From assembly GCA_029851415.1 (NCBI GenBank), contig CM056743.1, forward strand, positions 74,545,186 to 74,609,185: a DNA stretch of 64,000 nt. The letters are read 5' to 3'. The notes below the pieces were generated by a model. It saw nothing but the letters and a program-made list of their open reading frames with translations. It was not told the DNA's origin and ran no database searches. Position 1 is the first letter of the stretch; every line of letters begins with the position of its first letter. The stretch is from Eretmocerus hayati. Taxonomy: Eukaryota; Arthropoda; Insecta; Hymenoptera; Aphelinidae. This document shows positions 44,201 through 55,711 of this stretch, in pieces. The translations under genes and the position numbers were made by a program.

Positions 44201-44661
44201 ATTGCATCCTGATAATGCTGTTGCATGTGACGAGGACCACCAATAAATGTTGAAGGTAAAATATATAAATTCCCCAATCTCTCTTTTTTCTCGAAGTTTT
44301 TGGATTCATTCGATGCAGCGTTCTCCACAGCGTCAAAAAATCCTTGATAACATTCAATTCTTAGTTTTTCCTGATTATTCTTCAAAAAATTCATTCTTTT
44401 ACTTTCAACCATGATGTAAGCATTTATGAACTTCTGTTGAGTCAGTCTACCTCCATATAATAATGGGCTAAAATTTTTGTCATTAGGCCTGTAAGACAAA
44501 CGGTAAGAATAAAATTCTAAGGGTGAAAGAAAATTTTTCTTGGATCCATTTGGTTTTTTCCTGTAACCTGTACTCCAACCTAGGTCTCCTTTCGGATAGA
44601 ATATGGGGAAAACCATAGGATCAACATGACGTGACAATTTGTTCAAATAAGTCCTTTTCAC
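41290..44661 (-). CDS. Helitron Rep/helicase (HUH endonuclease plus SF1 Pif1-like helicase)
   Basis: 1123 aa open frame; this enzyme drives rolling-circle transposition. The Rep part has FITMTCNPKWDEI, the HUH motif in LPHAHLL (residues about 238-240), and paired catalytic tyrosines in KYVYKYLHKG (about 377-381). The helicase part has Walker A GPGGCGKT (708-715), VVWDEAS (about 787), GGDFRQTLPIVP (822-833) and a C-terminal VALSRS. The start at 44661 is only the first Met after an in-frame TAG. The frame continues upstream through three stops to an OTU domain at 46188. All catalytic motifs look intact. Confidence 0.92.
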   Translation of the reverse strand: MKRTYLNKLSRHVDPMVFPIFYPKGDLGWSTGYRKKPNGSKKNFLSPLEFYSYRLSYRPNDKNFSPLLYGGRLTQQKFINAYIMVESKRMNFLKNNQEKLRIECYQGFFDAVENAASNESKNFEKKERLGNLYILPSTFIGGPRHMQQHYQDAMAIMREKGRPDLFITMTCNPKWDEITRVLRKFPRGTKPNDIPNIMVRLFKTKLDELLKDIMSNDIFGKAIAYVHTVEFQKRRLPHAHLLITLHPNHKMGTPDLIDKFISAEIPENDKVLRKLVLQHMLHGPHSNKTKCYDQETKNCEKNFPKQFQESTSINKDGYPTYRRRDNRCRGYRYISKRNCERLPVDNSMVVSYNGFLLRKFKCHINVEYCASITSIKYVYKYLHKGHDKARCKIIQNYDGHEIVEEIHNEIDEYIDGRYLSPMECAWRLAKFPIVGRSHAVERLPVHLENQQKILFEEDKEVEALIKSKTALTAWFELNKKDKFARGIRYINIVKYYRFDKRMKEWVRRKNNIKYKTIGRLNVVSPKDSERFFLKLILNRKKGAISFRDLRTVDGIIHDSFREAAMALGLIETNKQIYDIFDEACSIMLPLQLRKFFSWFLLSETFNAKDIWERYKKVFTEDFKEDCDNSALFHINSILSLDDKSCSDFNLPMPDVNYKNDHEDEKDHDSTNHGCKIKFEAMHAILNEDQKLFFDRLVSMDNMMNFIDGPGGCGKTFLYETLIYYFLSIGKKVLSVAWTGIASILLPKGLTSHKTFKLPLNLDSIESIFLKSDFDKKKLREAHVVVWDEASMIPKKAFDIVERTLRDVSFSEKPFGGKLVIMGGDFRQTLPIVPNGCRSTIVNETIKSSHLWHLFNVMHLRKNLRTQNTEFSEFLLKVGSGEMNPLCVPEKWKSSDVCKRIFGRMKGIAPLDSVVLAPHNEDTLRLNRKILKMMDGDTKTYYSIDVATHKGVDQSDDNIHLKYPIEFLNDIREGLPPHKLELKVGAIVMLIRNLSATDGLCNGTRLRIKYLFKYNIEAEIITGEKRGNCVFIPRITLDTRESSLPFILYRKQFPIVLAFAMTINESQGQDFDNVGIFIRKPLFSHGQLYVALSRSKDPEKLFIENKLNESNTIENVIWKEILED

Positions 44662-46188
44662 TTTCTCTGCTATAAATTTAGGGTAAGCACATAAATCAAA
44701 GTCGTATGGTATACCCGTGTCTGAAACTACAATACCTCCGCACTCAGATGTCAGGGGTTTATTGTATCTATGCTATTGTTTGTCATTTTTTCTGACGAAA
44801 TAAAGTTTGTGATTTGGGAGTTTTTCACACTTAGTCACTTCGTACAAATACTTATATTCTTGTGCATAAGGATTCTGTTTCATGATATCTGTTAAGATAT
44901 TCATATGATTCTTCCTCAATTCGTCATCTAAGTTTTTGCCTTCACTAACGTCATCGAAAACTTTCAACCTTTCATCAGTTGCAAATTGATCATCATATAT
45001 ATATAACTGTGATAATTTGGGCCACTGATTTTTTTTTGGAAGCAGGTGATCAGGAGTGGTGTGGAATACTTGACCCTGAATTTTTATATTGTATACATCA
45101 CTCATGTTTTTTACGTTAGCACTGAAAGTGGCAAAACTAAAACTGTTGTTGTAATAGCGTATCAAATGCCTGAAAGCAACGTCATAGAGGAGAAGTTTCC
45201 TCAATCTTTTGTCATATTTACTTAGTGGAGATAAGACAATTGTCCCTTTTTTACAACAAGAAGATTTCCTTGACTCATTTTTTCAGTAAAGAGCCCCGCA
45301 GTGCTTGCACTGGTAATCAAGATCACCGTAATCAGATACATAGTTCAATTTTCTTTGTACCTTGTATGACTTTTTTGTCTTCGTTCGGAACCTAGCCTCA
45401 TATGTGGGTAATGAATCGACCTTTCCATATTTTTGATAATTGCTAACATTCGAAGAATCTGAATGCTTCATTCTAGATGTTCTGTTTTTATAGGATGCAT
45501 TGAATTTTGGCTTTGAACATTGCTTGATAATTTTCAATGATTCTTTTTCCCCAACAAATGCTCTAAATTTAATCTGAAACTTTTCTGACTTTTGTGTCTG
45601 CGAATGAATCTCATTTCTGGATACATGGGACAATTTCAACTTCTTACAACCAATCTTGAATGAATGGTATGAGTTAAAATTTTTTGGTTCACGGCCAATG
45701 ACCTCTTTAGAACTTTTTCTCTTCAATTCACAACTCCGTTTGAGCTCATTAGTAAGCTCTCCGCTTATCACATCGAAATGTCCACAATCTTTCTGCCCGG
45801 AGAATAAAACATGTAAATCTGATGAGCTTGAATCAACATTGAAATTTATAATGTTTTCCGAATCGTTGAAATGAACCTTTACGTTTATATTGTATATTTC
45901 TGTGAAAGCTTTGATTTCAACTTCGTTGCCATAAAATTTGTCTCTAGACATATGTTCACAATATTGAACAGAATTTTTAATTTTCTTTCAATATTCATTG
46001 CCCACTATGAAACTTTTGTATTTCATCCAATTCGAACAAATATATTTAACAATATTCAAACGTATCGATCTGTGGAACTCTTGATTACCATGCAAATAAT
46101 AAGGAAAACATCTGAATAGGCAGTTGCCATCGGCTAACATGAATGTGACTCGTTTTGACATTTTCTTTTTTGATGAAATACCCCTCAA
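44662..46188 (-). pseudogene. 5' part of the Helitron polyprotein: OTU-like protease and zinc-binding N-terminus, three in-frame stops
   Basis: This lies in the same reading frame as the 1123-aa ORF, broken by TGA at 45988-45990, TGA at 45283-45285 and TAG at 44773-44775. The N-terminus has ADGNCLFRCFPYYLHGNQ, the catalytic Asp/Cys signature of OTU cysteine proteases. GNEVEIKAF and HFDVI follow, the latter carrying the OTU histidine. Next come a CKHCGALY Cys motif and a CC pair, as in the N-terminal region of Helitron Rep proteins, then YNNSFSFATFSA. No frameshift is needed anywhere over about 1,630 codons, so only point nonsense changes inactivate it. Confidence 0.75.
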
Positions 46189-46199
46189 AATCTCCTATT

Positions 46200-47540
46200 A
46201 TTCATAAGAAAGCCTCAAAAATTTGAAAAATGTAATATCAACTTGATTTTTTTTCGTAATAAATTACACTAATTACCATTTGTCATGTTCCAAATCAGTA
46301 AGCATTATTATGTCATTATATGTATTATTTACCTCGACTTTACTTTTTCTATTTCGAAAATGTTCCAAATATGGATACATATACCTGAAAAAATATACTC
46401 TTCATTACGTACTGGTCCATTCATACACCAATTTAGTCAATTGTCAGATATTATATCACAGTTCTCCCAATTCTCTGAGATTTCTGATAAGAATATGCGT
46501 TGAAATTTTGATTTAACACAAATATGGAACCTATCATACATACTATCCAAGATTTTTACTCGCAAATATTTGCATGATCTGTTTTATTTCAAAATTTATT
46601 TGAGAATACTGAGACTCGACCATGGGGTTAACTGTGCACGTCGTGTACGCGTACCACAACTCATGGACTAGAAATGCCGAAACCAAATAATTTCTTACAT
46701 ATTCTCTTAAGAGTTTCTTATCTCTTCTCTGAACACCAAGTCCACCAATGTGAGAGTGAATAAGTTCTCTCATCATCCCCAATCACCCAGAATTTCAGAA
46801 AACAAATTTCCAAGATATTGTTTCATCAACACACAGAGAGCTCGCCAATTATCTCGGAGGTGACGCTTGTCATTTGGTCTTGGATTAATCTATCTTTGAA
46901 AATTCATTCGTACATAATTATACTGCACAATCATTTTCAACACCATGGCTTGATGATGGAATTGCCATAGAAAATATGTTCATAAATTGTTCCTATCCAA
47001 AATAGAAACTAAGTCGTTTCCATCGACCCCCAATCATGTCTGCATTCTCCAAAAAATAAAAAATCCATTTCCAATTTTTGTGATTGCACGGCTAAGGAAT
47101 CACCGATGAAATCCCTTTCAGTAAAACCTGTGCAAATTTATTTCTATTCGACCAATATCAACGTACCTGTGGGCATTCGATTCCTTCACTGTAGACCGTC
47201 AAAATCCGCTCTTTCGAGTTGCAGAACTCGCATCGGAAACCATAGAATTTCGATGATAGTGTACTGAAAAGAACTATAAATACCTCGAGACGAAAGCAAC
47301 CCATTGCGGCCACGGGTATCCCGCCCTCGCCTACTGGCTCGTGCAGCAACTCACCTGGGCCGCAATGTGTCCCTTTCGGCCCCTCGCGGACGCAGGTGCG
47401 TAATATACTATTTTTCGATATCGATACGCTTGGGGTCGGAAAAGTTGGGTTCCAAGTAGTACATGTGGGAATTTTTTCCCTGAGCGCTGAGAAACCACAT
47501 CTTCAGTTGCAGCAAGAGCCGTGAAGATTTTTTTCAAATT
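46200..47540. other. Anonymous region, one candidate exon
   Basis: No recognisable gene. The minus-strand frame 47349-47158 has GEGGIPVAAMGCF and a CEFCNSKE motif. It ends at a good donor, CCACAG|GTACGT at about 47165, so it could be an exon of an unknown gene. No partner exons were identified. Confidence 0.3.
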
Positions 47541-47548
47541 AACACAGG

Positions 47549-47927
47549 TTTGAATGGGAAAGTACCTTTTTTGCTAATTTTTTCTTCACTATTTAGCACG
47601 TATTTCTGACGCATCTTGACATTTTTCGACGTATCTTAGCTAATTTTGAACCTTGTTCCAAACACTCAATTTTTCCAAAAGTTGAGTTTTAACGAAAAAA
47701 AGCGCAAAATTGCGATTTTGACCTTCTCTTAGCTAATTTTGAAGCTTGTTCCAAACACTCAATTTGTCAACACTCGCTTTTTTCGTTAAAACTCAACTTT
47801 TGGAAAAATTGAGTGTTTGGAACAAGCTTCAAAATGAGCTAAGATACGTCGAAAAATGTCAAGATCCGTCAGAAATACGTGCTAAATAGTGAAGAAAGCG
47901 TCCATATTTCCATTCCATCCCATACAG
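47549..47927. mobile_element. Foldback MITE of about 380 bp
   Basis: TTCACTATTTAGCACGTATT is mirrored at 47867-47893, and TTGTTCCAAACACTCAATTT is mirrored further in. Arms are about 120-150 bp around a short AT-rich loop, with an extra partial copy of the TTAGCTAATTTTGAA block in the middle. No coding capacity. Confidence 0.75.
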
Positions 47928-47929
47928 GA

Positions 47930-49140
47930 AATCGAATTTGGACTTTTGAATTCACTACAACGTCTATGCAGGGTGAAAAACCTCTATTTGTAGCTATATG
48001 ACTACAAATGATAAAATCCACTACTTTGCGAGTCGAAATTGCAGTCGTAGCTCGCGGACGGTTTTTTGACATTTGATTTTGGAGACAGTTTTGCACCAAC
48101 ACTTATACTTATTGCACTGCACTCACGAGCGCGGCAACGGCCCGATCATCCATGGAGTAATCTAAACCAATGAGGTTGTTATCGAGATACCCAAGTACAC
48201 CTAATCCATGCGCGACAGGAGCCGAAGACTCGAATCCGCAGTCAAACGAACCTCATAAAAGTGTTTCCAAATGGCGTACAAAATCTTCGGTCCTCCTTGC
48301 TTGCCTTCTTGAAACGCGATATCGTTTTGCAGAGCCCATTTCCTTGCGTTGTTTGACCACACTCGACTAAATCTATGCGAAAAGGAGTCTACGATGATTT
48401 GCCACGCGGTGAAATTATATTTTTGAGGTGAAATGTCAGAATCTGCCCCCACCCCCATCCGACCCCTTGAACTTTATGTATCGTTGTCTCGTTTCAATTT
48501 TGGGATATGCAGGTTCCGGTACTTCTTTTTTGTGCTCAAAAAAAGTGAAATCAACAACTACGAGCCGCCGAAACTCGTCTGGGACTGAAATAACTTTTTG
48601 AACCAAATCACTTTCTGATGCGACGATTTTGTCTGTCCCCCAAAAATTTCACGTTCGGCGGAACCGCCCATATAGTCTCTTTTTAATTCGAGTTTCGGAA
48701 GCTTGAAAGATATCTGGACGAGTTCCAACTTTGCCAAAAGCAAACATGTCATCTAGCTTCTGTGCGAACTCATCGGTTCGTTTTTTGCGCTATCTATATT
48801 ATAATGAAAAAGCAATGATATAATCGCAAACGATTACGGAAAACTGCTTTTCGACTTGAAACTGTCACGCTCGCGTCGTGGTTGATGGAATGATTATCCT
48901 GCTCCTTTTCCGTAAGCAAATGGACTTCTAACAGTTTGAGGAATTTCAAATTGTTTCATTCATGAGAATGATTCAGTAATACTGTATTTTGAAGTTTTTG
49001 TTTTGTCACTTAGAGAACTTTGTTATGTCGTGGTTGGGATGGTGGCATTGATATACTTTTTACATAATATCCGAAGAATGCCGAAAAAGGCGAATGAAAT
49101 TCTACTATTTAATTTTTTGTTTTCAATTTCTTTTTTCCGT
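47930..49140. other. Anonymous DNA
   Basis: No gene, RNA or strong repeat is supported. Short open frames lack domains. Confidence 0.4.
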
Positions 49141-49145
49141 ATCTA

Positions 49146-49929
49146 CAGTACCGTTCAAAAGTTCCGATGGGTGGTCCCTCGAGTATTCTGACTTGCAACA
49201 GCGGTAAGTCGAATTCTATACGTTTTACGAACATTTGTAAAAGAGCATTTCAAAGGGCAGAAAAAATACTAATTCTTACTGGGTTTGGATGATTTTAATC
49301 GAATATTTTTGAAGGTCCTACACGCTGATGATAAAGTAGAAAATCCAAAAATTTTTTACTTTCATTGAGACACCTGCAGTTTTGATGCGAATTAAGATAC
49401 GGCAATTCTGAAAAAAGCATCTTGTAGAGCGGGAAAAATTCTATGTGTAGCCATTTTTGATTAATTTTTACGTATCGCGTGTGAGAACGTGCAACCTTTC
49501 CAAATCCCCAAAATCATGGTTTTTCACGTTTTTCTGTGCACTTTGCGGTGATGAACAGTCATTTTGGGTATCTAGACAGCTTGTACGTTCTCACACGCGG
49601 TACGTAAAAAATAATCAAAAAATGGCTACACGTAGCATTTTTTCCACTCTACAAGATGCTTTCAGAATTGCCGTATCTTCATGCGCATTAAAACTGCAAG
49701 TGTCTCAATGAAAGTAAAAGTTTTTTAGATTTTCTATTTTTTTCATCGTCGTGTAAGATCTTCAAAAATATTGGATAAAAATCATCCAAACCCATTGACA
49801 GTGAGTATTTTTTCTGCTCTTTAAGATGCTTTTTTAAAAATTTCCGTCTAACGCATAGAATTCCACTCATCGCTGTTGCAAGTCAGGGTACTCGAGGGAT
49901 CACCAATCGCGAACTTTTGAACGGTACTG
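49146..49929. mobile_element. 784-bp Tc1/mariner-type foldback MITE
   Basis: The ends CAGTACCGTTCAAAAGTTC and its inverse are flanked by TA (49144-49145 and 49930-49931). The whole element is palindromic, including ATCTTGTAGAG and ACGTTCTCACACGC words near the centre. CAGT termini with a TA target are typical of Tc1/mariner. No transposase remains. Confidence 0.85.
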
Positions 49930-49931
49930 TA

Positions 49932-52130
49932 TGTGTAAAAATGTAAGGGAATATCAATTGCTGGAATATATTACTGAAACCTAAAATTCATTGCAAGAAA
50001 GATAAATCACAATAATTGAAATCTTGCATGTAGTTGTTCATAAACCACATGGGATAGATCCTAGGGAAGTTACTTTAGGGTTCTGATGCAAAATGACACC
50101 AAACGGGTGGAATTTACTTCTCTAATGCACCGTAGTTTCACTTTTTCATTGCTTCCACTTTTCTACCAGGAATGAAGGACCAAAACCATGCACAAGCAGT
50201 ATATATCGATTAAAAGGTCGAGAATAGTTATGGCATAGTATTTGGTATGATAAAATATAGTTAGTTGAAGCAAAAATGATTAGCAGATGAACTATTATTC
50301 TACACCTAAAAAATTTTTTCGAGGTGGTAAAAAAAAACCAACTTCTCCCTCATTACGTACAAATAACTTTCTAGCGAAATTGATTTTCGATTGGAGTTGT
50401 ATGTCGTTATATCACAACTTCATACCAGAAAAGATCAATTTTCAATTGATATTCCATATCAAGCTGATAAGAAGCGATCTCATCAGAAAGAATCACGGGC
50501 GATTAAATGAGCGCGTTTTTACCAATCTTCTGGAAAATGATATGTAATATTGTGGCATACATTGGGGCATGGCAATTCCATCATCAAGTTAGTCTGCTAG
50601 AAACGATCTCGTGAACGATAATGAGAGTATTGAAATGGGAGACACAATCTATTCAACATCAAGACTTCATGAAGTCACGTGTTTTGAAACAAAATTTACT
50701 CTACATTGCAAATTTCTTATGGAAAAGATAACACATTACCTGTTTAATTGGATGGCTCGATATGACAAATTCTTATTGCCGATGGATGACTCAAGAAGAA
50801 AACACAAAACGATGAGTAGAAGAAGAAAGAATCGAATTACAGACGTCCTTTTTGAGTTCACTAGAACAAATTATTATTTTTAATGAATTTTAGTGGTCTT
50901 ATTTTTCGATGAAGAAATTGATGAATTGTCACGTAATTTTTTATGGAACACTAAGTATCCTAGACTAACCTGAAAGCATATAATGTATGAAATTCTCAAA
51001 TACCTTAGATATTCAAAAACCTTTTTCTTCAAAATTCATTGAAAAAATATTCTGCAAATACTTTTGATATGGAACTCGTCATGTATCAAAATTACAATTA
51101 ATTTGACATGGAGGACTTTTGTGTGTAACCTGAAAAACCAATTGAAAATTAATATAATTTTAGGAAGAATTTATGTTCTATAAATCATAAATATTCAATA
51201 CTCACCATTAAATCGAATATGTCGATAATTTTGATCATGGAAAAAGGAGATATTATAAAAATTCACAAAACGTGTGACACGAAACGTAATATGTTGATAT
51301 CAAAACATTCTGTTAATAAACAAATAGCAGACTGTTGTCGTGTCAACAAAACATAAGAACAACAGCGCCATCTAGGGTAATCAATATATTGATTTGTGGG
51401 TTTGAAAGAAATTGATAACATCAAAGACTGGTATTCATCGTCGGAAGTAAAGTTAACTAAGTATGAATTTGACATAGTCAAAAGTTTGTTGAGTGTAACT
51501 ATATGTATGGAAAATAAACTTTACTCCCGACTATGAGCCCGAGTAAAATATATACGAATAAAATATAAGAATAAAATATTTTAGTGGGTTGAGAATTCGA
51601 AGTGAATGTTTTTCCGGAAATATTTGCTATTCACAAATTTGGAGGGTAATTTAACGATTTAAATGTAGGAGCTAAGAGTACACAGAAAAAGTGGTCTTTG
51701 GGCAATGATAGGAATGAGAATTGATGGTGAATAGAATTATATTCTATGAGTTTTCCTGCGAGAATCAGTGACGAATTTTACTGAGGGACCTCTCACTCAG
51801 AAAGGTCGAAATAATTGAAAATAAGGAGGTACGGAATTGGAATTTTGAATCTTTTTCCGATGGTACTCTTTTCGGTTCACCATGGACCAGAGAACTAATC
51901 ATTGCAACGTAAAGAAGAAAAAAAATACATGAGAAATGACTTTTGTAATTGTTTGCTGAAGATTTTTAAGGTTGCGTGAAAGCTGGCACACGTTATTTGA
52001 AAGTTTCTACGGGGGTGATTATGTAAATTGGAATTGTGGGGGTTGGCGAGCGTAGCGAGCAGGGGGTACCCCCCTAGTATATATATATATATATTTTTTC
52101 ACCTCACCATTGTCGAAATACAGATAAAAA
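49932..52130. other. Anonymous AT-rich DNA
   Basis: No convincing gene. It ends in a GCGAGCGTAGCGAGC-AGGGGGTACCCCC motif at about 52045-52075 followed by a (TA)n run, which looks like a transposon terminus, but the partner end was not found. Confidence 0.4.
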
Positions 52131-52162
52131 TTGGTTATGTGACTCGATTACACGTGCGGAAT

Positions 52163-52217
52163 ACATCCCAGTATCGAGATAACGAAGCACCGCTTCGGCA
52201 TCTCGATACTGGGATGT
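52163..52217. repeat. 55-bp hairpin with 17-bp perfect stem
   Basis: ACATCCCAGTATCGAGA (52163-52179) pairs perfectly with TCTCGATACTGGGATGT (52201-52217). The inner loop can form a further CGAAGC/GCTTCG stem. It could be a small-RNA precursor, recombination site or MITE relic. Confidence 0.7.
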
Positions 52218-52339
52218 TAAAGCATACATAATTCTTGAGCTCATCTTGCTGCAGCCCACACCTCATCCCGCGAGTATAATATATTCATACCCATGCGCGC
52301 CGATCGGAGAAGCTCCACAGGTAGCTACGCTTGACCGCA

Positions 52340-52545
52340 GCACTAATGATGGCTCATTTATTATTATGCGGGCCGACCAAACAAGTTTACCTTTGGATAG
52401 AGATGGTGCAGATTTATTCACAGTTAGCTGCGATCGGCCTCGGCTTCAATGATGGCTTATCCATTACAATGCAGGCGAGTGCAGCAGAGGCCGATCAAAG
52501 AAGTTTGCCCCATTATGATGTTCATCTTGGAGGAAAATGGTGCCG
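52340..52545. repeat. Diverged tandem duplication, about 105-bp unit
   Basis: AATGATGGCTCATTTATTATTATGCGGGCCGACCAAACAAGTTT and a diverged version with AATGATGGCTTATCCATTA...GAGGCCGATCAAAGAAGTTT follow each other. They share order and spacing. No gene is called. Confidence 0.45.
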
Positions 52546-52887
52546 ATTTGATGATTATTTTTCGAGTGAGTACAGTTTTAGTTGCGCTCTCGTGGTTATG
52601 TCGAAAAGTTCTCGATTTGGTACAGTAGTATTGAGAGAATAAATTTACATACCCATCATGGCTTCGAAAAAACAATGTATTCTGAATCATCTGCATATCC
52701 ATGATGGCCGCTGACGAATAATGTATTCTACTCCGAATACTGAATTCAAGATTTTGATCTACCATTCACCGATAATCCAAAATTTTTCCAAACTTTTTCT
52801 ATTCTGACAAATTGGTTATATGCTCATGATACTTGATGAATAATATGGATATATTACTTCATACACCGAATCGAAAATGTGTTTTTC

Positions 52888-53677
52888 TTAGGGTGATGAT
52901 GATGATAATGATAATGATGATGCCCCATCATAAACATCATCGTCTTCAAGTAACTCGAATATATCCCTTTCACGCATGTCATACTGCGCCTCATCATTAT
53001 CATCGTTGTCATCGTCAAGATTTGGATGTACATTGACCCGGCGCATCTCATCTTGCGCTTCAAGAATTGAAAATACTTGGTTCTTAATTATCAGTATTTC
53101 AAAAAATCCGGCATGACACGGACACTTTAATGCATAGGTTAATGAGGTGCCCCATGGCAAAAGTGATGGGATTTCCATCGTGAAACTGGATCTGCATCCA
53201 ATAAAAGCATCAGTTTGCGGATAAAATGATCTATCTTCGTGTTCAAGGATGGTATACGAGACAGCCTGTGAAAATATTCGTAGAATGAGATACTACTTTA
53301 GTCGAAAATGATGACCGATTTTTTTTTTGTACTCACATGCCCCATTCTGCATCGAGTTTGATCGACAATCCATTCTCCCTCATATAAATGTTCAGTAACG
53401 GGGATGCTGTCGCGGACTCTTTGGTGATGATCAAAGCCCATTATTAAGCCTGGGCATACATATTCGCGACTGCCGATCTAACATGCAAAATTTCAGAATT
53501 AGCATCTCCTTCTTCCGTACTTTGAGGAATTATTCTGAAAAGAATTAAACGTACGAATCCACATCTAAAGCAGAATACCGGTGCGACCGTGTATCCTGAG
53601 AGCGGCATCAAAAAGATGCCACCACCACTTTCCCGGTTCAGCCCTACTTGCTCAATCAGGGATGGGTCCCTGTACAT
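52888..53677 (-). CDS. Unrecognised three-exon gene, Cys-rich with acidic C-terminus
   Basis: Three minus-strand exons join in phase 0: 53677-53555, 53477-53337 (donor CAT|GTGAGT) and 53265-52888 (acceptor TTTTCACAG). They give about 213 aa if the ATG at 53677 is used. The introns are short (77 and 71 bp) with normal GT-AG ends. The predicted protein has scattered Cys/His pairs (CFRC, YVCPG, CRMGH, KCPCH) and ends in a run of Asp/Glu then Ser. A coding exon may continue upstream, since an acceptor-like TATAG lies near 53693. The family is not recognised. Consistent phase across two introns is the main argument for a real gene. Confidence 0.5.
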
Positions 53678-54170
53678 CGTTATGGTGAACTACTATATTT
53701 CGACCAAGTATTTTAATTACTGAAAGTGCATCACCTAATGTGGAGCAATCAACTCACCTATAAGCATTCTACGCATGATATTCGCTCTTCTAAACTTGTG
53801 TCTTCGACTTTGCCCCAGCTATACTCTGAAGTGATATGGTATTGCAATTGCTCTCTCCAAGACTCATCCCTGTTACGCCCAGTAGTACGTGCATATAAGA
53901 TCCAGCGACCTAGTGAACGTAAGTCACCTTCTGTCAAACCGTGATGACGTGGTAGCCCCATTCTACCAATATCTGGAATGGAAGCACACTTAATTACTCT
54001 TTTTCACTTTTTTGCAATTTAAACACTTTCACAAACACTCACATTCATAAGCGTATGCAATACGTTGTCGCAATGGTAAAACCATTCTTAAACGATGTTC
54101 GCTCACCGTGTGGATATAGGATACTGACGAGATCTAGTACAGCCGCCGTCGGATGGACCAACGTGCATAC

Positions 54171-54272
54171 CTTCAAACTAGACCTCGGCATTTCAAGCAT
54201 ATGGAAATTATCCCAGATGCTCGAATCGTATCGCGATGGAATCGGCTCCCATAGTCCACACACCACCAATGA
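54171..54272 (-). other. Candidate internal exon of unknown gene
   Basis: A 34-codon open segment lies between an acceptor (ATCAG) and a donor (AAG|GTATGC). It begins SLVVCGLWEPIPSRYD. It lies upstream of the three-exon gene on the same strand, but its phase does not join simply to the next candidate exon (53972), so linkage is uncertain. Confidence 0.25.
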
Positions 54273-55105
54273 CTGATTGAATTGTATTAACAAACAAGAC
54301 AAAAGTGATGTATTGGAGCTGGTCGCTTTGAATATCTTTTCTTGGTCTTTTCAGCAGTCGAATATACCTGAAAGCGATCGAGCTCACCATGCGACGGAAG
54401 CTTTTTCTCTCTGGGCAGCAAAATTTCTCTCTCTTCTTTCTGCTCACCTCGGAAACTCTCATTCCTCGATGCAAACTGTGGCCTATCTCATCATGGTTTG
54501 GAACGAACAATAAATGAGTATTTTCACATTGGTCGAGCCAGATCATGTAAGAGATTTGCTGCAGACGAATTTTAGGAATTTAACAGATGACTTTTCCTCC
54601 TCTTGCTGTGATTCGGGACTACCTCTTTCTATGCTCACTAAGTGCATTTAATAAACCATGAAAATTACATGCCCAGAGTGAACAAGGTAAGAAGAAGCTC
54701 TCCTCTTTCTCTCATATCTTCTGGCTGATCTCTCTAGATTCCTGACTCAATAGATATACTGGTCGAAGAAATGTGAGCGAGAGTAGTTTTTTTATTGGAA
54801 GTGCAATGTTCACAGCCAGTGTACTCGCATCTTCTCTCGTTGATTTGTTGCGTCCCTTTGATCCATCATTCAGCCTTTTCATTTTTTTGTAACAGTGAAA
54901 AAGCTGATTAATGGACTAGACGGATCATGACCGGCTTTATTGAATTACTGTCATATACATGAGATAGTAACTTTTCATCAATTATGACTAGAATAACACT
55001 CGGATATACATGATATGATGAATCATTGATACATATTTTACCCTCTACCACCAACACCATGAATATGTCGAATTTGTAAATATCCAACACTCATTATGGA
55101 CATAT

Positions 55106-55711
55106 TTATCGTTCTCTTCTCATTTTTATTTTGATGTTATATAAAATGTCGTCTAAGCAATTGGCTATGACGCTACATTCTGACATATTGTTTCTATGAC
55201 TATCATTCAAGAACTTTATGACTTGCATTTTATCGTCGAGATTGATTTTTTCATCTCTCGCACTCTTTTCCAAGAATTTTCTGAGAGATTTGAATGTTCT
55301 GGACAGATTCAAATCTAATTCTATGTATTCACTAACTCTTGACTCGATGAAACTGTCCATCGCAGTTAAATTCAGGAAATTTCCCAAAGTAGAGTAAATC
55401 TCACAGTTTTCATGAGCTAACGTTATTCTTTCATAGTACATTCTTTTCTCAAAATACATAGTAATGTTCGACCCAATAATATGACCCGACAATAATTTTT
55501 GCCTACAGTCTTTATCATTCTTGAGGCTCAGCAAATTTTCTTCCCATGTCATTCTGCTTAAGGCGAGGGGATAGGGCTGCGCCATATTGGATTTTTTAGG
55601 GATAATCACCCGTAATCCGTTCGGAGAATAACTCAAATTATAATAAACCAAATAACCTGAAATTTGATATGGGCGTATAAAATGCCTGTCCGAAGAGCGC
55701 ATTGTGGCCAA
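55106..55711 (-). CDS. Unknown 201-aa protein
   Basis: The open frame contains SGYLVYYNLSYSPNGLRVII, PKKSNMAQPYPLALSRM and a helical C-terminal half (RTFKSLRKFLEKSARDEK, VIANCLDDILYNIKIKMRRE). No known domain was recognised. A 32-bp piece covering the AQPYPLAL codons recurs inverted at 59175-59206. It could belong to the neighbouring virus-like element or be independent. The start codon is uncertain. Confidence 0.45.
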   Translation of the reverse strand: MATMRSSDRHFIRPYQISGYLVYYNLSYSPNGLRVIIPKKSNMAQPYPLALSRMTWEENLLSLKNDKDCRQKLLSGHIIGSNITMYFEKRMYYERITLAHENCEIYSTLGNFLNLTAMDSFIESRVSEYIELDLNLSRTFKSLRKFLEKSARDEKINLDDKMQVIKFLNDSHRNNMSECSVIANCLDDILYNIKIKMRRER

